The translations under genes and the position numbers were made by a program. A stretch of DNA of 64,000 bases from Bordetella genomosp. 9 (GTDB lineage: Bacteria > Pseudomonadota > Gammaproteobacteria > Burkholderiales > Burkholderiaceae_B): contig NZ_CP021109.1 of NCBI RefSeq assembly GCF_002119725.1, positions 2,418,001 through 2,482,000 of the forward strand, given 5' to 3'. The notes beneath the pieces are model-generated. The model saw only the letters and a program-made list of their open reading frames with translations, was not told the origin of the DNA and ran no database searches. Shown here piece by piece: positions 45,877 through 54,653 of the stretch (position 1 is the first letter of the stretch; each line of letters opens with the position of its first letter).

Positions 45877-48318
45877 ATGTGTTCGCTAGCATCCCAGCGC
45901 GTCGGCACCGGCGCCGCACGGCCATTCGCGCATTCCGCGCCCCCCACCCGGACTTCCACCGCGCGCCCCGATTTGCTGTGCTTCTCGCACTTGCGCTGGA
46001 ATTTCGTCTATCAGCGGCCGCAGCACCTCCTGTCGCGCTTTGCGCGCACCCACCGCGTCTACTACATCGAAGAGCCGGTGGAAACCGACGACCGGGACGC
46101 GTGGCTGGAACGCCATGTGGTCGACGGCGGCATCACGGTATTGGTCCCGAGGCTCCCCAAAGGCTGGGGCGGGGAACAGGCGCAGGCCGAACAACGGCGC
46201 CTGCTCGATATTGTCGTGCGGGACGACGCCATCGAGCCGGCCGTGCTTTGGTACTACACGCCGATGGCGCTCGGGTTTTCCGATCACCTGGCCGCCGAAT
46301 TGACGGTGTATGACTGCATGGACGAACTGTCCGCATTTCGCGGCGCGCCCCCCCACCTGACGGAGCGCGAGAGCGAATTGCTGCGCCGCGCCGACATCGT
46401 GTTCACGGGCGGCTACAGCCTTTACGAGGCCAAGCGGGCGCGGCATGCGAACGTCCACGCCTTCCCCAGCAGCGTCGATGTGGCCCACTTCCGGCGTGCG
46501 CGCCACACCGGCGGCGAGCCCGAGGACCAGCGCGGCATTCCTTACCCGCGCCTGGGCTTCTATGGCGTGCTGGACGAACGCTTCGATACGCGCCTGGTCG
46601 GCGAGATTGCCGCCGCGCGGCCCGACTGGCATCTGGTTTTCGTCGGCCCGGTGGTCAAGATCGACCCGGCGACGCTGCCGCGTGCGGACAACATCCATTA
46701 TCTCGGGCCCAGGCCCTACGAGGCCCTGCCCGATTACCTGGGCGGCTGGCAGGTGGCGCTGATGCCGTTCGCGCTGAACGAATCGACACGCTTCATCAGC
46801 CCGACGAAAACGCCGGAGTTCCTGGCGGCGGCGCGCCCGGTGGTCAGCACGCCGATCAAGGACGTGGTGCGCAGCTACGGCGCCTGCCCCATGGTGCGCA
46901 TCGCCGAAGATGCGCCCGCGTTTTTGCTGGCCATCGAACAGGCGCTGGACGATGCGCGGCGCCCGGAGGCGCTGGCGGGCCTGGCCGACATGGCGTTGAC
47001 CGATATGTCGTGGGACCGCACCTGGAACGAGATGGCGCTGCTGATGGCCGACGCGGCCCGTCGTTCGGCACAGCGGCGTGTCCTGCCATTGCATGCGCGC
47101 GGCAACGACAGGAAGCCCGGCGCCGCGAGGAGCGAGGAAAGCCGGCCCGCCAGCGGCCCGCGTTTTCCGCGGCGCAAAGCGGACTACGACTATCTGATCG
47201 TGGGCGCGGGTTTCGCCGGCAGCGTGCTGGCCGAACGCCTGGCGGCCGGACTGGACCAGCGCGTGCTGGTCATCGACCGCCGCCCGCATATCGGGGGCAA
47301 TGCCTACGACTACGTGAATGACGACGGCATCCTGGTGCACCGGTACGGGCCGCACATTTTCCATACCAATTCGGAGCCGGTCGTCCAGTATCTGTCGCGC
47401 TTCACCGAATGGCGTCCTTACGAGCACCGGGTGCTGGCCAGCGTGGACGGCATGCTGGTGCCCATGCCGATCAACCTGACCACGCTTTCCATGCTGTATG
47501 GCCAGGACTTCACCAGCGAGACGGCCGCCGCCTTCCTGGCCCAGCGCGCCGAAACGCATTTGCAGATCGCCAACGCCCAAGACATGGTGGTGTCGCAGGT
47601 GGGACGCGAGCTGTACGAAAAGTTTTTCCGCGGCTACACGCGCAAGCAATGGGGCCTGGACCCGTCGGAACTGGACCGCAGCGTGACCGCACGGGTGCCG
47701 ACGCGCACGTCGCACGACGACCGCTACTTCGTGGACCGCTTCCAGGCCATGCCGCGGGATGGCTACACCAGCATGTTCGAGAAGATGCTGGCGCACCCGA
47801 ACATCGATGTACGGCTGTCCACGGACTTTCGGGATCTGCGCGACGATCCGCCGGCCAGGAAGCTTGTCTATACCGGCCCCATCGACGAGTACTTCGACCA
47901 CTGCCATGGCCCCCTGCCCTATCGCTCGCTGGTCTTCCGCCATACCACCGTGGATACGGAACGCTTCCAACCGGTCGCCGTGGTCAACTACCCGTCCGAA
48001 GACGTGCCGTACACGCGCATCACGGAATACAAGCACCTGACCGGGCAGCAACACGCCAAGACCAGCCTGACCTACGAGTACCCCAGCGCGGAGGGGGATC
48101 CCTACTACCCCGTCCCGCGTCCCGAGAACGCGCTGCTGTATCGCCGTTACCAGGCGCTGGCCGACCAGCATCCCGACGTGCTGTTCGTGGGCAGGCTTGC
48201 CACCTACAAGTACTACAACATGGACCAGGTCGTGGCGCAGGCGCTCGCCACCTACACGCGCATCGAAGCGCAATCCCGCGCGGGGGCGGCCGCGGCGCCG
48301 CAGCCCGCGGTCGCCTGA
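45877..48318 (+). CDS. Glycosyltransferase / UDP-galactopyranose mutase fusion protein
   Basis: Cytoplasmic bifunctional enzyme of 813 residues. The first half (about 25-400) is a GT-B type glycosyltransferase (DLLCFSHLRWNFVYQRPQHLLSRFA; PRLGFYGVLDERFD; LGPRPYEALPDYLGGWQ). The second half (from about 430) is a UDP-galactopyranose mutase: FAD-binding YLIVGAGFAGSVLAERL, HIGGNAYDYVNDDG, YGPHIFHTN, FFRGYTRKQWGLDPSEL, and a late NMDQVVAQAL. It could make UDP-galactofuranose and use it, or another sugar, directly. GAGG 5 nt before the ATG at 45877 fixes the start; an upstream in-frame extension is low complexity. First gene of a glycan operon. Confidence 0.92.
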   Translation: MCSLASQRVGTGAARPFAHSAPPTRTSTARPDLLCFSHLRWNFVYQRPQHLLSRFARTHRVYYIEEPVETDDRDAWLERHVVDGGITVLVPRLPKGWGGEQAQAEQRRLLDIVVRDDAIEPAVLWYYTPMALGFSDHLAAELTVYDCMDELSAFRGAPPHLTERESELLRRADIVFTGGYSLYEAKRARHANVHAFPSSVDVAHFRRARHTGGEPEDQRGIPYPRLGFYGVLDERFDTRLVGEIAAARPDWHLVFVGPVVKIDPATLPRADNIHYLGPRPYEALPDYLGGWQVALMPFALNESTRFISPTKTPEFLAAARPVVSTPIKDVVRSYGACPMVRIAEDAPAFLLAIEQALDDARRPEALAGLADMALTDMSWDRTWNEMALLMADAARRSAQRRVLPLHARGNDRKPGAARSEESRPASGPRFPRRKADYDYLIVGAGFAGSVLAERLAAGLDQRVLVIDRRPHIGGNAYDYVNDDGILVHRYGPHIFHTNSEPVVQYLSRFTEWRPYEHRVLASVDGMLVPMPINLTTLSMLYGQDFTSETAAAFLAQRAETHLQIANAQDMVVSQVGRELYEKFFRGYTRKQWGLDPSELDRSVTARVPTRTSHDDRYFVDRFQAMPRDGYTSMFEKMLAHPNIDVRLSTDFRDLRDDPPARKLVYTGPIDEYFDHCHGPLPYRSLVFRHTTVDTERFQPVAVVNYPSEDVPYTRITEYKHLTGQQHAKTSLTYEYPSAEGDPYYPVPRPENALLYRRYQALADQHPDVLFVGRLATYKYYNMDQVVAQALATYTRIEAQSRAGAAAAPQPAVA

Positions 48319-48331
48319 AGGGAGCCGCGCC

Positions 48332-49477
48332 ATGCCGCAATTCCGCAGTTTCATGCAGGGTGGCTTCGAATGTTCCACCCTGCGGCTGCCCGACGGCCGC
48401 CAGCGCGACCTGCTCGAAAGCACAGGACACGCCCGCTACCCGCTGTCCGACTATCAGGCGCTGGCCGGCCTGGGCATCCGTACCGTCCGCGACGGCCTGC
48501 GCTGGCACCTGATCGAACAACGCCAGGGCGAGTACGACTGGGGCAGCTTCCTGCCGCAGCTGCAGGCGGCCGCGCGGGCCGGCACGCAAGTCATTTGGGA
48601 CCTGTGCCACTACGGCTGGCCGCCCTTTCTCGACATCTGGAGCCCGCGGTTCCCGGAAAGCTTTGCCCGTTTCGCAGCGGCGGCCGCGGCCCTGGTGCGC
48701 GACAACTATCCGGACACCCCGTTCTACTGTCCCGTCAACGAGGTTTCGTTCTGGGCCTGGGGCGGCGGCGACATGGCGTGCTTCGCGCCCTGCACCACGG
48801 GTCGGGGCGGCGAACTGAAGCGCCAGCTCGTCGCCGCCAGCCTGGCCGCGATGCGCGCGATCCGGGACGTCGATCCTCGCGCGCGCTTCGTGCTCGCCGA
48901 TCCCATCATCCGCGTCATTCCGGCGCGGCCCGAAGACGAGGCGGCGGCCGATGCCGCCACGCAGGCGCAGTACGAGGGCTGGGACATGATGGCGGGCATG
49001 GCACGCCCGGATCTGGGCGGCAGCCCGGACTTTCTGGACGTCGTCGGCGTCAATTTCTACGGCCACAACCAGTGGTATTTGGACGGCCCGACCATCCGCC
49101 GCGGGGAACCCGGCTACGTGCCCCTGCGCGCCTTGCTCGCCGAGGTGTACGAGCGCTATGGCCGCGCCATCCTGATCACGGAAACCGGCGCCGAAGGCGA
49201 CCGCCGCGCCCCCTGGCTGCGGTACGTGGGCGAGGAAGTGGAGGCCGCCATGGCGGCCGGCGTACCGATCCAAGGCATCTGCCTTTATCCGGTCACCGAC
49301 TATCCCGGCTGGGACGATGACCGCCATTGCCCTACCGGGCTGCTTGGCCTGCCCGACGCGGCCGGGCACCGGGCGGTGGACCTGCCGACGGCCGCGGAGA
49401 TGGCGAATCTGCAACGCCGCTTCCACACCGCCCATGGCGGACAGACCGCCGACAGCCGCCGCCTCGCCGCTCCCTGA
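48332..49477 (+). CDS. Family 1-like glycoside hydrolase (TIM-barrel)
   Basis: 381-residue clan-A glycosidase-like protein with no signal peptide. Barrel segments include TVRDGLRWHLIEQRQGEYDW and VIWDLCHYGWPP. The acid/base region is CPVNEVSFWAWGG and the nucleophile region is AILITETGAEG. The length is shorter than classical GH1 enzymes (about 450). AGGGAG 7 nt upstream fixes the ATG at 48332. Lying between the transferase/mutase and the ABC exporter, it may trim or edit the glycan in the cytoplasm, or act as a transglycosidase. Confidence 0.85.
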   Translation: MPQFRSFMQGGFECSTLRLPDGRQRDLLESTGHARYPLSDYQALAGLGIRTVRDGLRWHLIEQRQGEYDWGSFLPQLQAAARAGTQVIWDLCHYGWPPFLDIWSPRFPESFARFAAAAAALVRDNYPDTPFYCPVNEVSFWAWGGGDMACFAPCTTGRGGELKRQLVAASLAAMRAIRDVDPRARFVLADPIIRVIPARPEDEAAADAATQAQYEGWDMMAGMARPDLGGSPDFLDVVGVNFYGHNQWYLDGPTIRRGEPGYVPLRALLAEVYERYGRAILITETGAEGDRRAPWLRYVGEEVEAAMAAGVPIQGICLYPVTDYPGWDDDRHCPTGLLGLPDAAGHRAVDLPTAAEMANLQRRFHTAHGGQTADSRRLAAP

Positions 49478-49484
49478 ACACTCG

Positions 49485-51272
49485 ATGCATACCGCCATGA
49501 ATCCGGGCACTCTCCCTTCGCGTCCCCTGGCCTTTCTCTTCCGTTACGTCAGGGCCCGGCCGGTCAGCTTCGGCTGTCTGGCGCTGCTCATCGTCAGCGC
49601 GGCGAGCTGCGCCGTACTCGTGCAGTACGGGATGAAGCTCATCGTCGACGCGATGAGCGCCGCGGACCGGCAGGCCGCCGACATCTGGCATCCGCTGGCG
49701 TACTTCCTCGGGTTGATCGCCCTGGAAAGCGCGTTGTGGCGCGGCGGCGGGTGGCTTGGGTGCCGCACCATCGTCGCCTCTTGCGCCGACATGCGGATCG
49801 ACCTTTTCGACCACCTTACCGGCCATTCGCTGCCGTTCTTCAAGCGGCATCTGACGGGATCGCTGGGCAATCGCATCTCGGCCACGTCCACCGCGAGCAG
49901 CATCATCTACGGCACGCTCACCTGGAACGTCATGCCGCCCTGCGTGGAGTTCATCGGCGCCACGGTGGTGCTGCTGTCCATCGACTGGCGCCTGGCGCTG
50001 GCGCTGATGGCATTCGTCGCGCTGGTCGCCTCCGTGATCGTGCTGTTCGGCGTGCGCGGCCGCCAGCTGCACGAAACCTACGGGATGCATGCGTCCCGCG
50101 TGGGCGGCGAGATCGTCGACACGGTTTCGAACATCTGGGCCGTGCAGGCGTTCGCCGCGCGCAGCCGGGAAAGCGATCGCCTGAAGTGGCAGGTGCAGCA
50201 GGAAGCGCGCGCGCAGCGCCGCAGCTGGATGTACCTGGAAAAGGCGCGCGTGATGCACGACATCTGCCTGTGGATCATGGCCGGATCCATGCTCTGCTGG
50301 GCGCTGTACGCCTGGCGGCGCGAAGCCATGAGCACGGGCGACGTGGTGGTGGTCAGCGCGCTCGCCTTCCGCATCCTGCATGGCTCGCGCGACCTGGCGC
50401 TGGCGCTGGTGGGGACGGCGCAGCAGTTTGGCGTGATCGCGGAAATGCTAAGCGTGGTGGCGCAGCCGCACGGGATGGCGGACCGGCCTGACGCGCGGCC
50501 CTACCGGCCCGCCGGCGGCGAGATCGAGTTCAACAACGTGGACTACGCCTATCCGGACGGCCACGTGGTGTTCCGGGGACTCAATCTTCGTATTCCGGCC
50601 GGACAGAAGGTGGGCATCGTGGGGCCTTCCGGCGCAGGGAAATCGACCCTGCTGACGCTGCTGCAGCGGCTGGACGACGTGACCGCCGGCGCTATCGTGC
50701 TGGACGGCCAGCCCATCACGGCGCTGACGCGCGACAGCCTGCGGCAGGCGATTTCGGTGGTGCCGCAGGAAGTGCCGCTGTTCCGGCGCACCATCATGGA
50801 GAACATCCGCTATGGACGGCCGGACGCCACGGACGAAGAGGTTTACGAGGCGGCGCGGCTGGCCAACTGCGAGGAATTCATCGAACAGCTGCCCGACGGC
50901 TACCAGACCCTGCTGGTGGAACGGGGCGCGTCGCTGTCGGGCGGCCAGCGGCAACGGCTGTCGATGGCCCGGGCATTCCTGAAGAACGCGCCCATCCTGA
51001 TCTTGGACGAAGCGACGTCTTCACTGGACAGCCGGTCGGAGGAACGCGTGCAGCAGGCGCTGGCCGGCTTGATGCGGAACCGCACTGTGCTGGCGGCGGC
51101 GCATCGGCTGTCGACGCTGTCGCGCTTCGATCGGATCATCGTGCTGGACGAAGGTCGCATCGTGGAAGACGGCACCCCCGACGCACTGCGCGCCCGCGAT
51201 GGCCTGTTCAGCAAGCTGTGGCGTATGCAAAGCCAGGAAGCGCCCCTGGAGGAAAGCCTGTCGGCCCGCTAG
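49485..51272 (+). CDS. ABC exporter, fused permease and ATPase (MsbA/lipid-glycan type)
   Basis: 595-residue half transporter that works as a homodimer in the inner membrane. The transmembrane domain spans residues about 15-320 with six helices. The ATPase domain has Walker A GPSGAGKST (about 385), Q-loop VVPQEVPLF, signature LSGGQRQR (about 485), Walker B ILILDEATSSLD and the H-loop AAHRLST. It starts 8 nt after the glycosidase stop; a second ATG at 49497 is possible. It is the probable exporter of the lipid-linked or free glycan made by the two upstream enzymes. Confidence 0.92.
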   Translation: MHTAMNPGTLPSRPLAFLFRYVRARPVSFGCLALLIVSAASCAVLVQYGMKLIVDAMSAADRQAADIWHPLAYFLGLIALESALWRGGGWLGCRTIVASCADMRIDLFDHLTGHSLPFFKRHLTGSLGNRISATSTASSIIYGTLTWNVMPPCVEFIGATVVLLSIDWRLALALMAFVALVASVIVLFGVRGRQLHETYGMHASRVGGEIVDTVSNIWAVQAFAARSRESDRLKWQVQQEARAQRRSWMYLEKARVMHDICLWIMAGSMLCWALYAWRREAMSTGDVVVVSALAFRILHGSRDLALALVGTAQQFGVIAEMLSVVAQPHGMADRPDARPYRPAGGEIEFNNVDYAYPDGHVVFRGLNLRIPAGQKVGIVGPSGAGKSTLLTLLQRLDDVTAGAIVLDGQPITALTRDSLRQAISVVPQEVPLFRRTIMENIRYGRPDATDEEVYEAARLANCEEFIEQLPDGYQTLLVERGASLSGGQRQRLSMARAFLKNAPILILDEATSSLDSRSEERVQQALAGLMRNRTVLAAAHRLSTLSRFDRIIVLDEGRIVEDGTPDALRARDGLFSKLWRMQSQEAPLEESLSAR

Positions 51273-51287
51273 CGCTTCGCAGCTGGC

Positions 51288-52793
51288 TCAGCCTTCTTCC
51301 GCGAAGGCCTGTTCGCGCCCGCGGCGGATGGACGGCAAGGCGACGATCACGACCAGCAGCACCGCGGCGGCCAGCAGCGCGGCCGATATCGGACGCTCGA
51401 TGAACGTGGCGAAGTCCCCGCGCGACAGCAGCAGCGCCCGGCGAAAGTTCTCCTCCATCATGGGCCCGAGAACCAGCCCCAGCAGCAGCGGCGCGCCTTC
51501 GCATTTGAGCTTGGCCCACAGGTAGCCCACCGCGCCGAAGGCGGCCGTTACGTAGATGTCGAAGGCGTTGTAGTTGAGCGAATAGACGCCGATGCTGCAG
51601 AAGATGAGGATGGCGGGATAAAGGATGCGGTACGGGACCTTCAGCAGTTTGACCCAGATGCCGATGAGCGGCAGATTCAGCACCACCAGCATCATGTTGC
51701 CCAGCCACATCGATACGATCAGCCCCCAGAAGAGGTCCGGATGGCTGGACATGACCTGCGGGCCGGGCTGGATGTTGTGGATGGTCATGGCGCCGACCAT
51801 CAGGGCCATGACGGCGTTGCCCGGGATGCCCAGGGTGAGCAGCGGGATGAACGATGTCTGGGCGCCTGCGTTGTTGGCCGATTCGGGTCCGGCCAGTCCG
51901 GCCGGATGGCCTTTGCCGAAGCGCTCGGGCTCGCGCGATACCTTTTTCTCCAGGGTGTAGGAGGCGAACGCGGACAGCGTGGCGCCGCCGCCCGGCAGGA
52001 TGCCAAGGCAGGAGCCAAGCACGGTGCCGCGCAGTATGGCGGGCGCGGCTTCGCGGAATTCGCTGCGGCTGGGATACAGCGAGCCGACCTTGCCGGCGAT
52101 TTCGACGCGGTTTTCCTTCAGTTCGAGGTTGCTGAGGATTTCGGCGAAGCCGAACACGCCCATGGCGACGATGGCGAAGTCGATGCCGTCCTGCAGCTCG
52201 GGGATGCCGAAGTCGTAACGGGCGACGCCCGAGTTGACGTCGGTGCCGACCATGCCCAGCAGCAGTCCCAAAATGATCATCGCAATGGCCTTGACCAGCG
52301 AGCCGGACGCGAGCACGACGGCGCCCACCAGGCCCAATGTCATTAGCGAAAAGTATTCGGCGGGGCCGAACAGGAAGGCGACTTCGGCGAGCGGGGGCGC
52401 GAAGGCGGCGAGGATGGTCGTGGCGACGGTGCCGGCGAAGAACGACCCGATGGCCGCCAGCGCCAGGGCCGCCCCTGCCCGGCCGTTCTTGGCCATCTGG
52501 TGGCCATCCAATGTGGTGACGACGGCCGAGGTTTCGCCTGGCAGGTTGACGAGGATCGCGGTGGTGGAGCCGCCGTACTGGGTGCCGTAGTAGATGCCGG
52601 CGAGCATGATGAGGCCGGCGACGGGAGGAAGCACGTAGGTGATCGGAAGGAGCATCGCGATGGTGGGCACGGGGCCCAGACCGGGCAGGACGCCGACCAG
52701 CGTGCCGAGGATGCAGCCCAATAGCGCGTAGGCAAGGTTTTCGGGGGAGAAGGCGACCGAGAAGCCGAGGGCCAGGTGTTGCAATAGATCCAT
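51288..52793 (-). CDS. tctA: TctA-family permease of a tripartite tricarboxylate transporter
   Basis: Large membrane subunit (501 residues, about 12 helices) of a secondary carboxylate importer that works with a TctB small subunit and a TctC/Bug binding protein. Hallmarks are LLGCILGTLVGVLPGLGPVP, GIYYGTQYGGSTTAILVNLPGE, and the repeated-half motif GILPGGGATLSAFASY. No tctB gene is found beside it. It is convergent with the ABC exporter gene (15 nt between ends). Two Bug genes lie 2-3 kb away on the other strand, so pairing is uncertain. Confidence 0.93.
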   Translation of the reverse strand: MDLLQHLALGFSVAFSPENLAYALLGCILGTLVGVLPGLGPVPTIAMLLPITYVLPPVAGLIMLAGIYYGTQYGGSTTAILVNLPGETSAVVTTLDGHQMAKNGRAGAALALAAIGSFFAGTVATTILAAFAPPLAEVAFLFGPAEYFSLMTLGLVGAVVLASGSLVKAIAMIILGLLLGMVGTDVNSGVARYDFGIPELQDGIDFAIVAMGVFGFAEILSNLELKENRVEIAGKVGSLYPSRSEFREAAPAILRGTVLGSCLGILPGGGATLSAFASYTLEKKVSREPERFGKGHPAGLAGPESANNAGAQTSFIPLLTLGIPGNAVMALMVGAMTIHNIQPGPQVMSSHPDLFWGLIVSMWLGNMMLVVLNLPLIGIWVKLLKVPYRILYPAILIFCSIGVYSLNYNAFDIYVTAAFGAVGYLWAKLKCEGAPLLLGLVLGPMMEENFRRALLLSRGDFATFIERPISAALLAAAVLLVVIVALPSIRRGREQAFAEEG

Positions 52794-53052
52794 GGTTATC
52801 GTTCCTCCGACCTGACGGCGCGAGCGTCCCGCAACGCATGCGTCGTTAAGGAATCAGCAAGGTAATTGAAATGTATTCGACAGGTAGCATACGGAGGGGT
52901 GGGGGGCGTGGATAGTAGGGATATCTCGTAGGGCGATATATATATTTTGGCGGTGGCTGTTGGGGGGATGTGGGGGTTTGTCGTCCTTGGTGATTTTGTG
53001 CTTTGGGGGGCTTTTGCGGGGCTTGGGTCTGTACGTCGGGATTTTGCTTGGG

Positions 53053-53162
53053 CCGTCTGGCGGGGTTTTGCTGGGGCCGTCTGGCGGGGTTTTGCTGGGG
53101 CCGTCTGGCGGGGTTTTGCTGGGGCCGTCTGGCGGGGTTTTGCTGGGGCCGTCTGGCGGGGT
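53053..53162. repeat. 24-bp tandem direct repeat, about 4.5 copies
   Basis: Four identical copies of a 24-bp unit starting CCGTCTGGCGGGG and ending TTTTGCTGGGG (53053, 53077, 53101, 53125), plus a partial fifth copy that runs into the inverted-repeat element. A diverged half copy precedes the first. The unit length is a multiple of three. Confidence 0.95.
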
Positions 53163-53350
53163 GGGCATTGGCCCTGTCCGGCCCGGTCGGCCGGTCCGGC
53201 GCCCGGGCGCCGGACACCGCTGCGCTCGCTTCGTCCGGCGGCCGCTGGCGGGCAGTGCCCGCGTCCAGAGCCGTGCGGCTCGCCTTCCTTCAGCGTCCGC
53301 TCGCTCGGCCTCCGACGGGCCGGACAGGGCCAATGCCCACCCCGCCAGAC
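53151..53350. mobile_element. 200-bp element bounded by 35-bp perfect inverted repeats (MITE- or REP-like)
   Basis: The arms at 53151-53185 and 53316-53350 are exact reverse complements over 35 bp (GTCTGGCGGGGTGGGC... and its complement). The interior holds a perfect 22-bp palindrome at 53194-53215 (GTCCGGCGCCC and its complement). The element has no coding capacity. It could be a non-autonomous mobile element or a large hairpin acting as a bidirectional terminator. Confidence 0.75.
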
Positions 53351-53566
53351 TCGGTCTTGCCTTTGCCACGGGAAGCTGGGACGGGTGGGGTTCTTGCGCT
53401 TTGTGGGAAGCGTTGCGGGTTGGTTGAAGGGTTTGCGGGGCCCGGTCATCGCGCCCGCCCTGCGCGGGCGCGATGACCTTACGCGGTTTGCCTGGTTGTC
53501 GGGGGGTTGCAGCGGCGGGTTGGGTTTGGACGTTGTCGTGCGGGTTCTCTTTTCCGTGCGGTTGTT

Positions 53567-53712
53567 TGTGCTTTTGTTCGTGCCCTTGTTCGTGCCCTTG
53601 TTCGTGCCCCTGTTCGTGCCCCTGTCCGTGCCCCTGTCCGTGCCCCTGTCCGTGCCCTTGTCCGTGCTCCTGTCCGTGCCCTTGTCCGTGCTCCTGCCCG
53701 TGCTCTTCTCTT
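53567..53712. repeat. 12-bp tandem repeat array, about 12 units
   Basis: Units of the form CGTGCCC(T/C)TGT(T/C) repeat with period 12 and minor changes. On the minus strand, in the Hsp20 frame, they encode a four-residue repeat (E/G)-H-(G/E)-Q. The His codon CAC is unchanged in every unit and Gln alternates between CAG and CAA. Confidence 0.9.
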
Positions 53713-53732
53713 GAGCGCGGGCGTGCAAGGGG

Positions 53733-54422
53733 TCAGGGGGGACCGCCCTCTTCGCTTCCGGGGGCGCCGGCGCTGCCGGTGCTGCCCGCCGCGCTGGGCA
53801 TGGTTGTTCCCCCGGCGTTTGCTGAGGCGGCTTGGGTGGTCGGCTGGGCTTGGGATGCCGTCTGGCCCTGGCCCGCCATCTGGCCTTGGCTGGCCATTTG
53901 GCCTTGACGCTCGAATTGGCCCTGGCCTTCCATTTGCAGCGGCTGCGGTCCGTTCTGCGCGCTGCTGCGCACTTCGATGCGCCGGCTGCCCGCGCTTTCG
54001 GGCATGCGGCCGAGGCGGACGGTGAGGACGCCGTTTTCGAGGGATGCCTGCGTGCGTTCGGGGTCGGGGGTGAACGGAAGAGCGACCTGACGCTGGAAGC
54101 GGCCGTAGCTGCGTTCCGACAGATGCATGTTGTTTTGCCGCTGATCGTTGCTGCTCTTCTTTTCGCCGCTGATGACCAGCGTGTCGCCCATGAGGCGGAC
54201 GTCCAGGTCCTCCTGGCGCACGCCGGGCAGCTCGACGGAAACGCAAAGCTCGGAACCCTGTTCGCACACTTCGATCTGCGGCATGGCGCCAAACGCCGAG
54301 GCGGCGCTCATGCCCCACCCGCCCAGCATGCTGTTGAAGAGGCGATCCAGTTCCTGATGCAATTCCATGATGGGGGAAGCCGGCCATTGGCGGCCCGACA
54401 AAGCGAGATTGCGTGATGCCAT
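53733..54422 (-). CDS. Hsp20-family small heat-shock protein with Gln-rich tail
   Basis: ATP-independent holdase chaperone of 229 residues. The alpha-crystallin domain spans about 50-150 (PQIEVCEQGSELCVSVELPG; DLDVRLMGDTLVISGEKK; ERSYGRFQRQVALP; LENGVLTVRLGR). An extra 75-residue C-terminal extension is rich in Gln and Gly with GQ/SQ/AQ repeats, unlike ordinary Hsp20 of about 150 residues. GGAGG 5 nt before the ATG at 54422 fixes the start. The stop codon is directly followed in frame by 292 open codons, beginning with the His/Gln tandem repeat. Confidence 0.9.
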   Translation of the reverse strand: MASRNLALSGRQWPASPIMELHQELDRLFNSMLGGWGMSAASAFGAMPQIEVCEQGSELCVSVELPGVRQEDLDVRLMGDTLVISGEKKSSNDQRQNNMHLSERSYGRFQRQVALPFTPDPERTQASLENGVLTVRLGRMPESAGSRRIEVRSSAQNGPQPLQMEGQGQFERQGQMASQGQMAGQGQTASQAQPTTQAASANAGGTTMPSAAGSTGSAGAPGSEEGGPP

Positions 54423-54653
54423 AGTTGCCTCCGTGGGCGTGGACGAAACGGCGCCCGATTCATGACTGGGTTCCATCGGAGTTCCATGGCAACAGATCGG
54501 CGAGCGCGCCGTCATCGGGAGTTTCCCCAAGCCATGCGCGAGGGGCCGGCGCCAAGGCTATGGTGTTGGACTTTCTATCGGTTACAGTACGTCCCGGCCA
54601 CCAAGACTGACCGATAACCCCACGATAACGATAAGACTTACCGGAGCATCCTC

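Larger units (their letters stand above)
52794..53732. other. Long intergenic region rich in repeats
   Basis: A 939-nt gap between tctA and the Hsp20 gene, both on the minus strand. From the tctA side it holds an AT-rich tract (about 52860-52960, with gatatatatatttt) that may contain the tctA promoter. Next come G/T-rich sequence, a 24-bp tandem repeat, a 200-bp element with long terminal inverted repeats, and a 12-bp tandem repeat. Several open frames cross it, but composition and repeats make most of them unlikely genes; see the note on the Hsp20 downstream frame. Confidence 0.7.

Noticed and set aside
53194..53215. 22-bp palindrome as a possible recombination or attachment site
   Set aside because: No integrase gene, direct-repeat boundary or conserved attachment core is nearby. 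It is better seen as part of the 200-bp inverted-repeat element.
52947..53714. 255-codon plus-strand frame with AVWRGFAG repeats
   Set aside because: It exists only through the tandem repeats and the palindromic element. The product is Cys/Pro/Val low complexity, and there is no ribosome site.
52846..54292. Several minus-strand frames through the 24-bp and 12-bp repeats (Thr/Arg/Asp or Pro/Gln repeats)
   Set aside because: They arise because the repeat lengths are multiples of three, so every frame stays open. Only the frame continuous with Hsp20 shows synonymous variation, and it is reported as a finding, not a gene.
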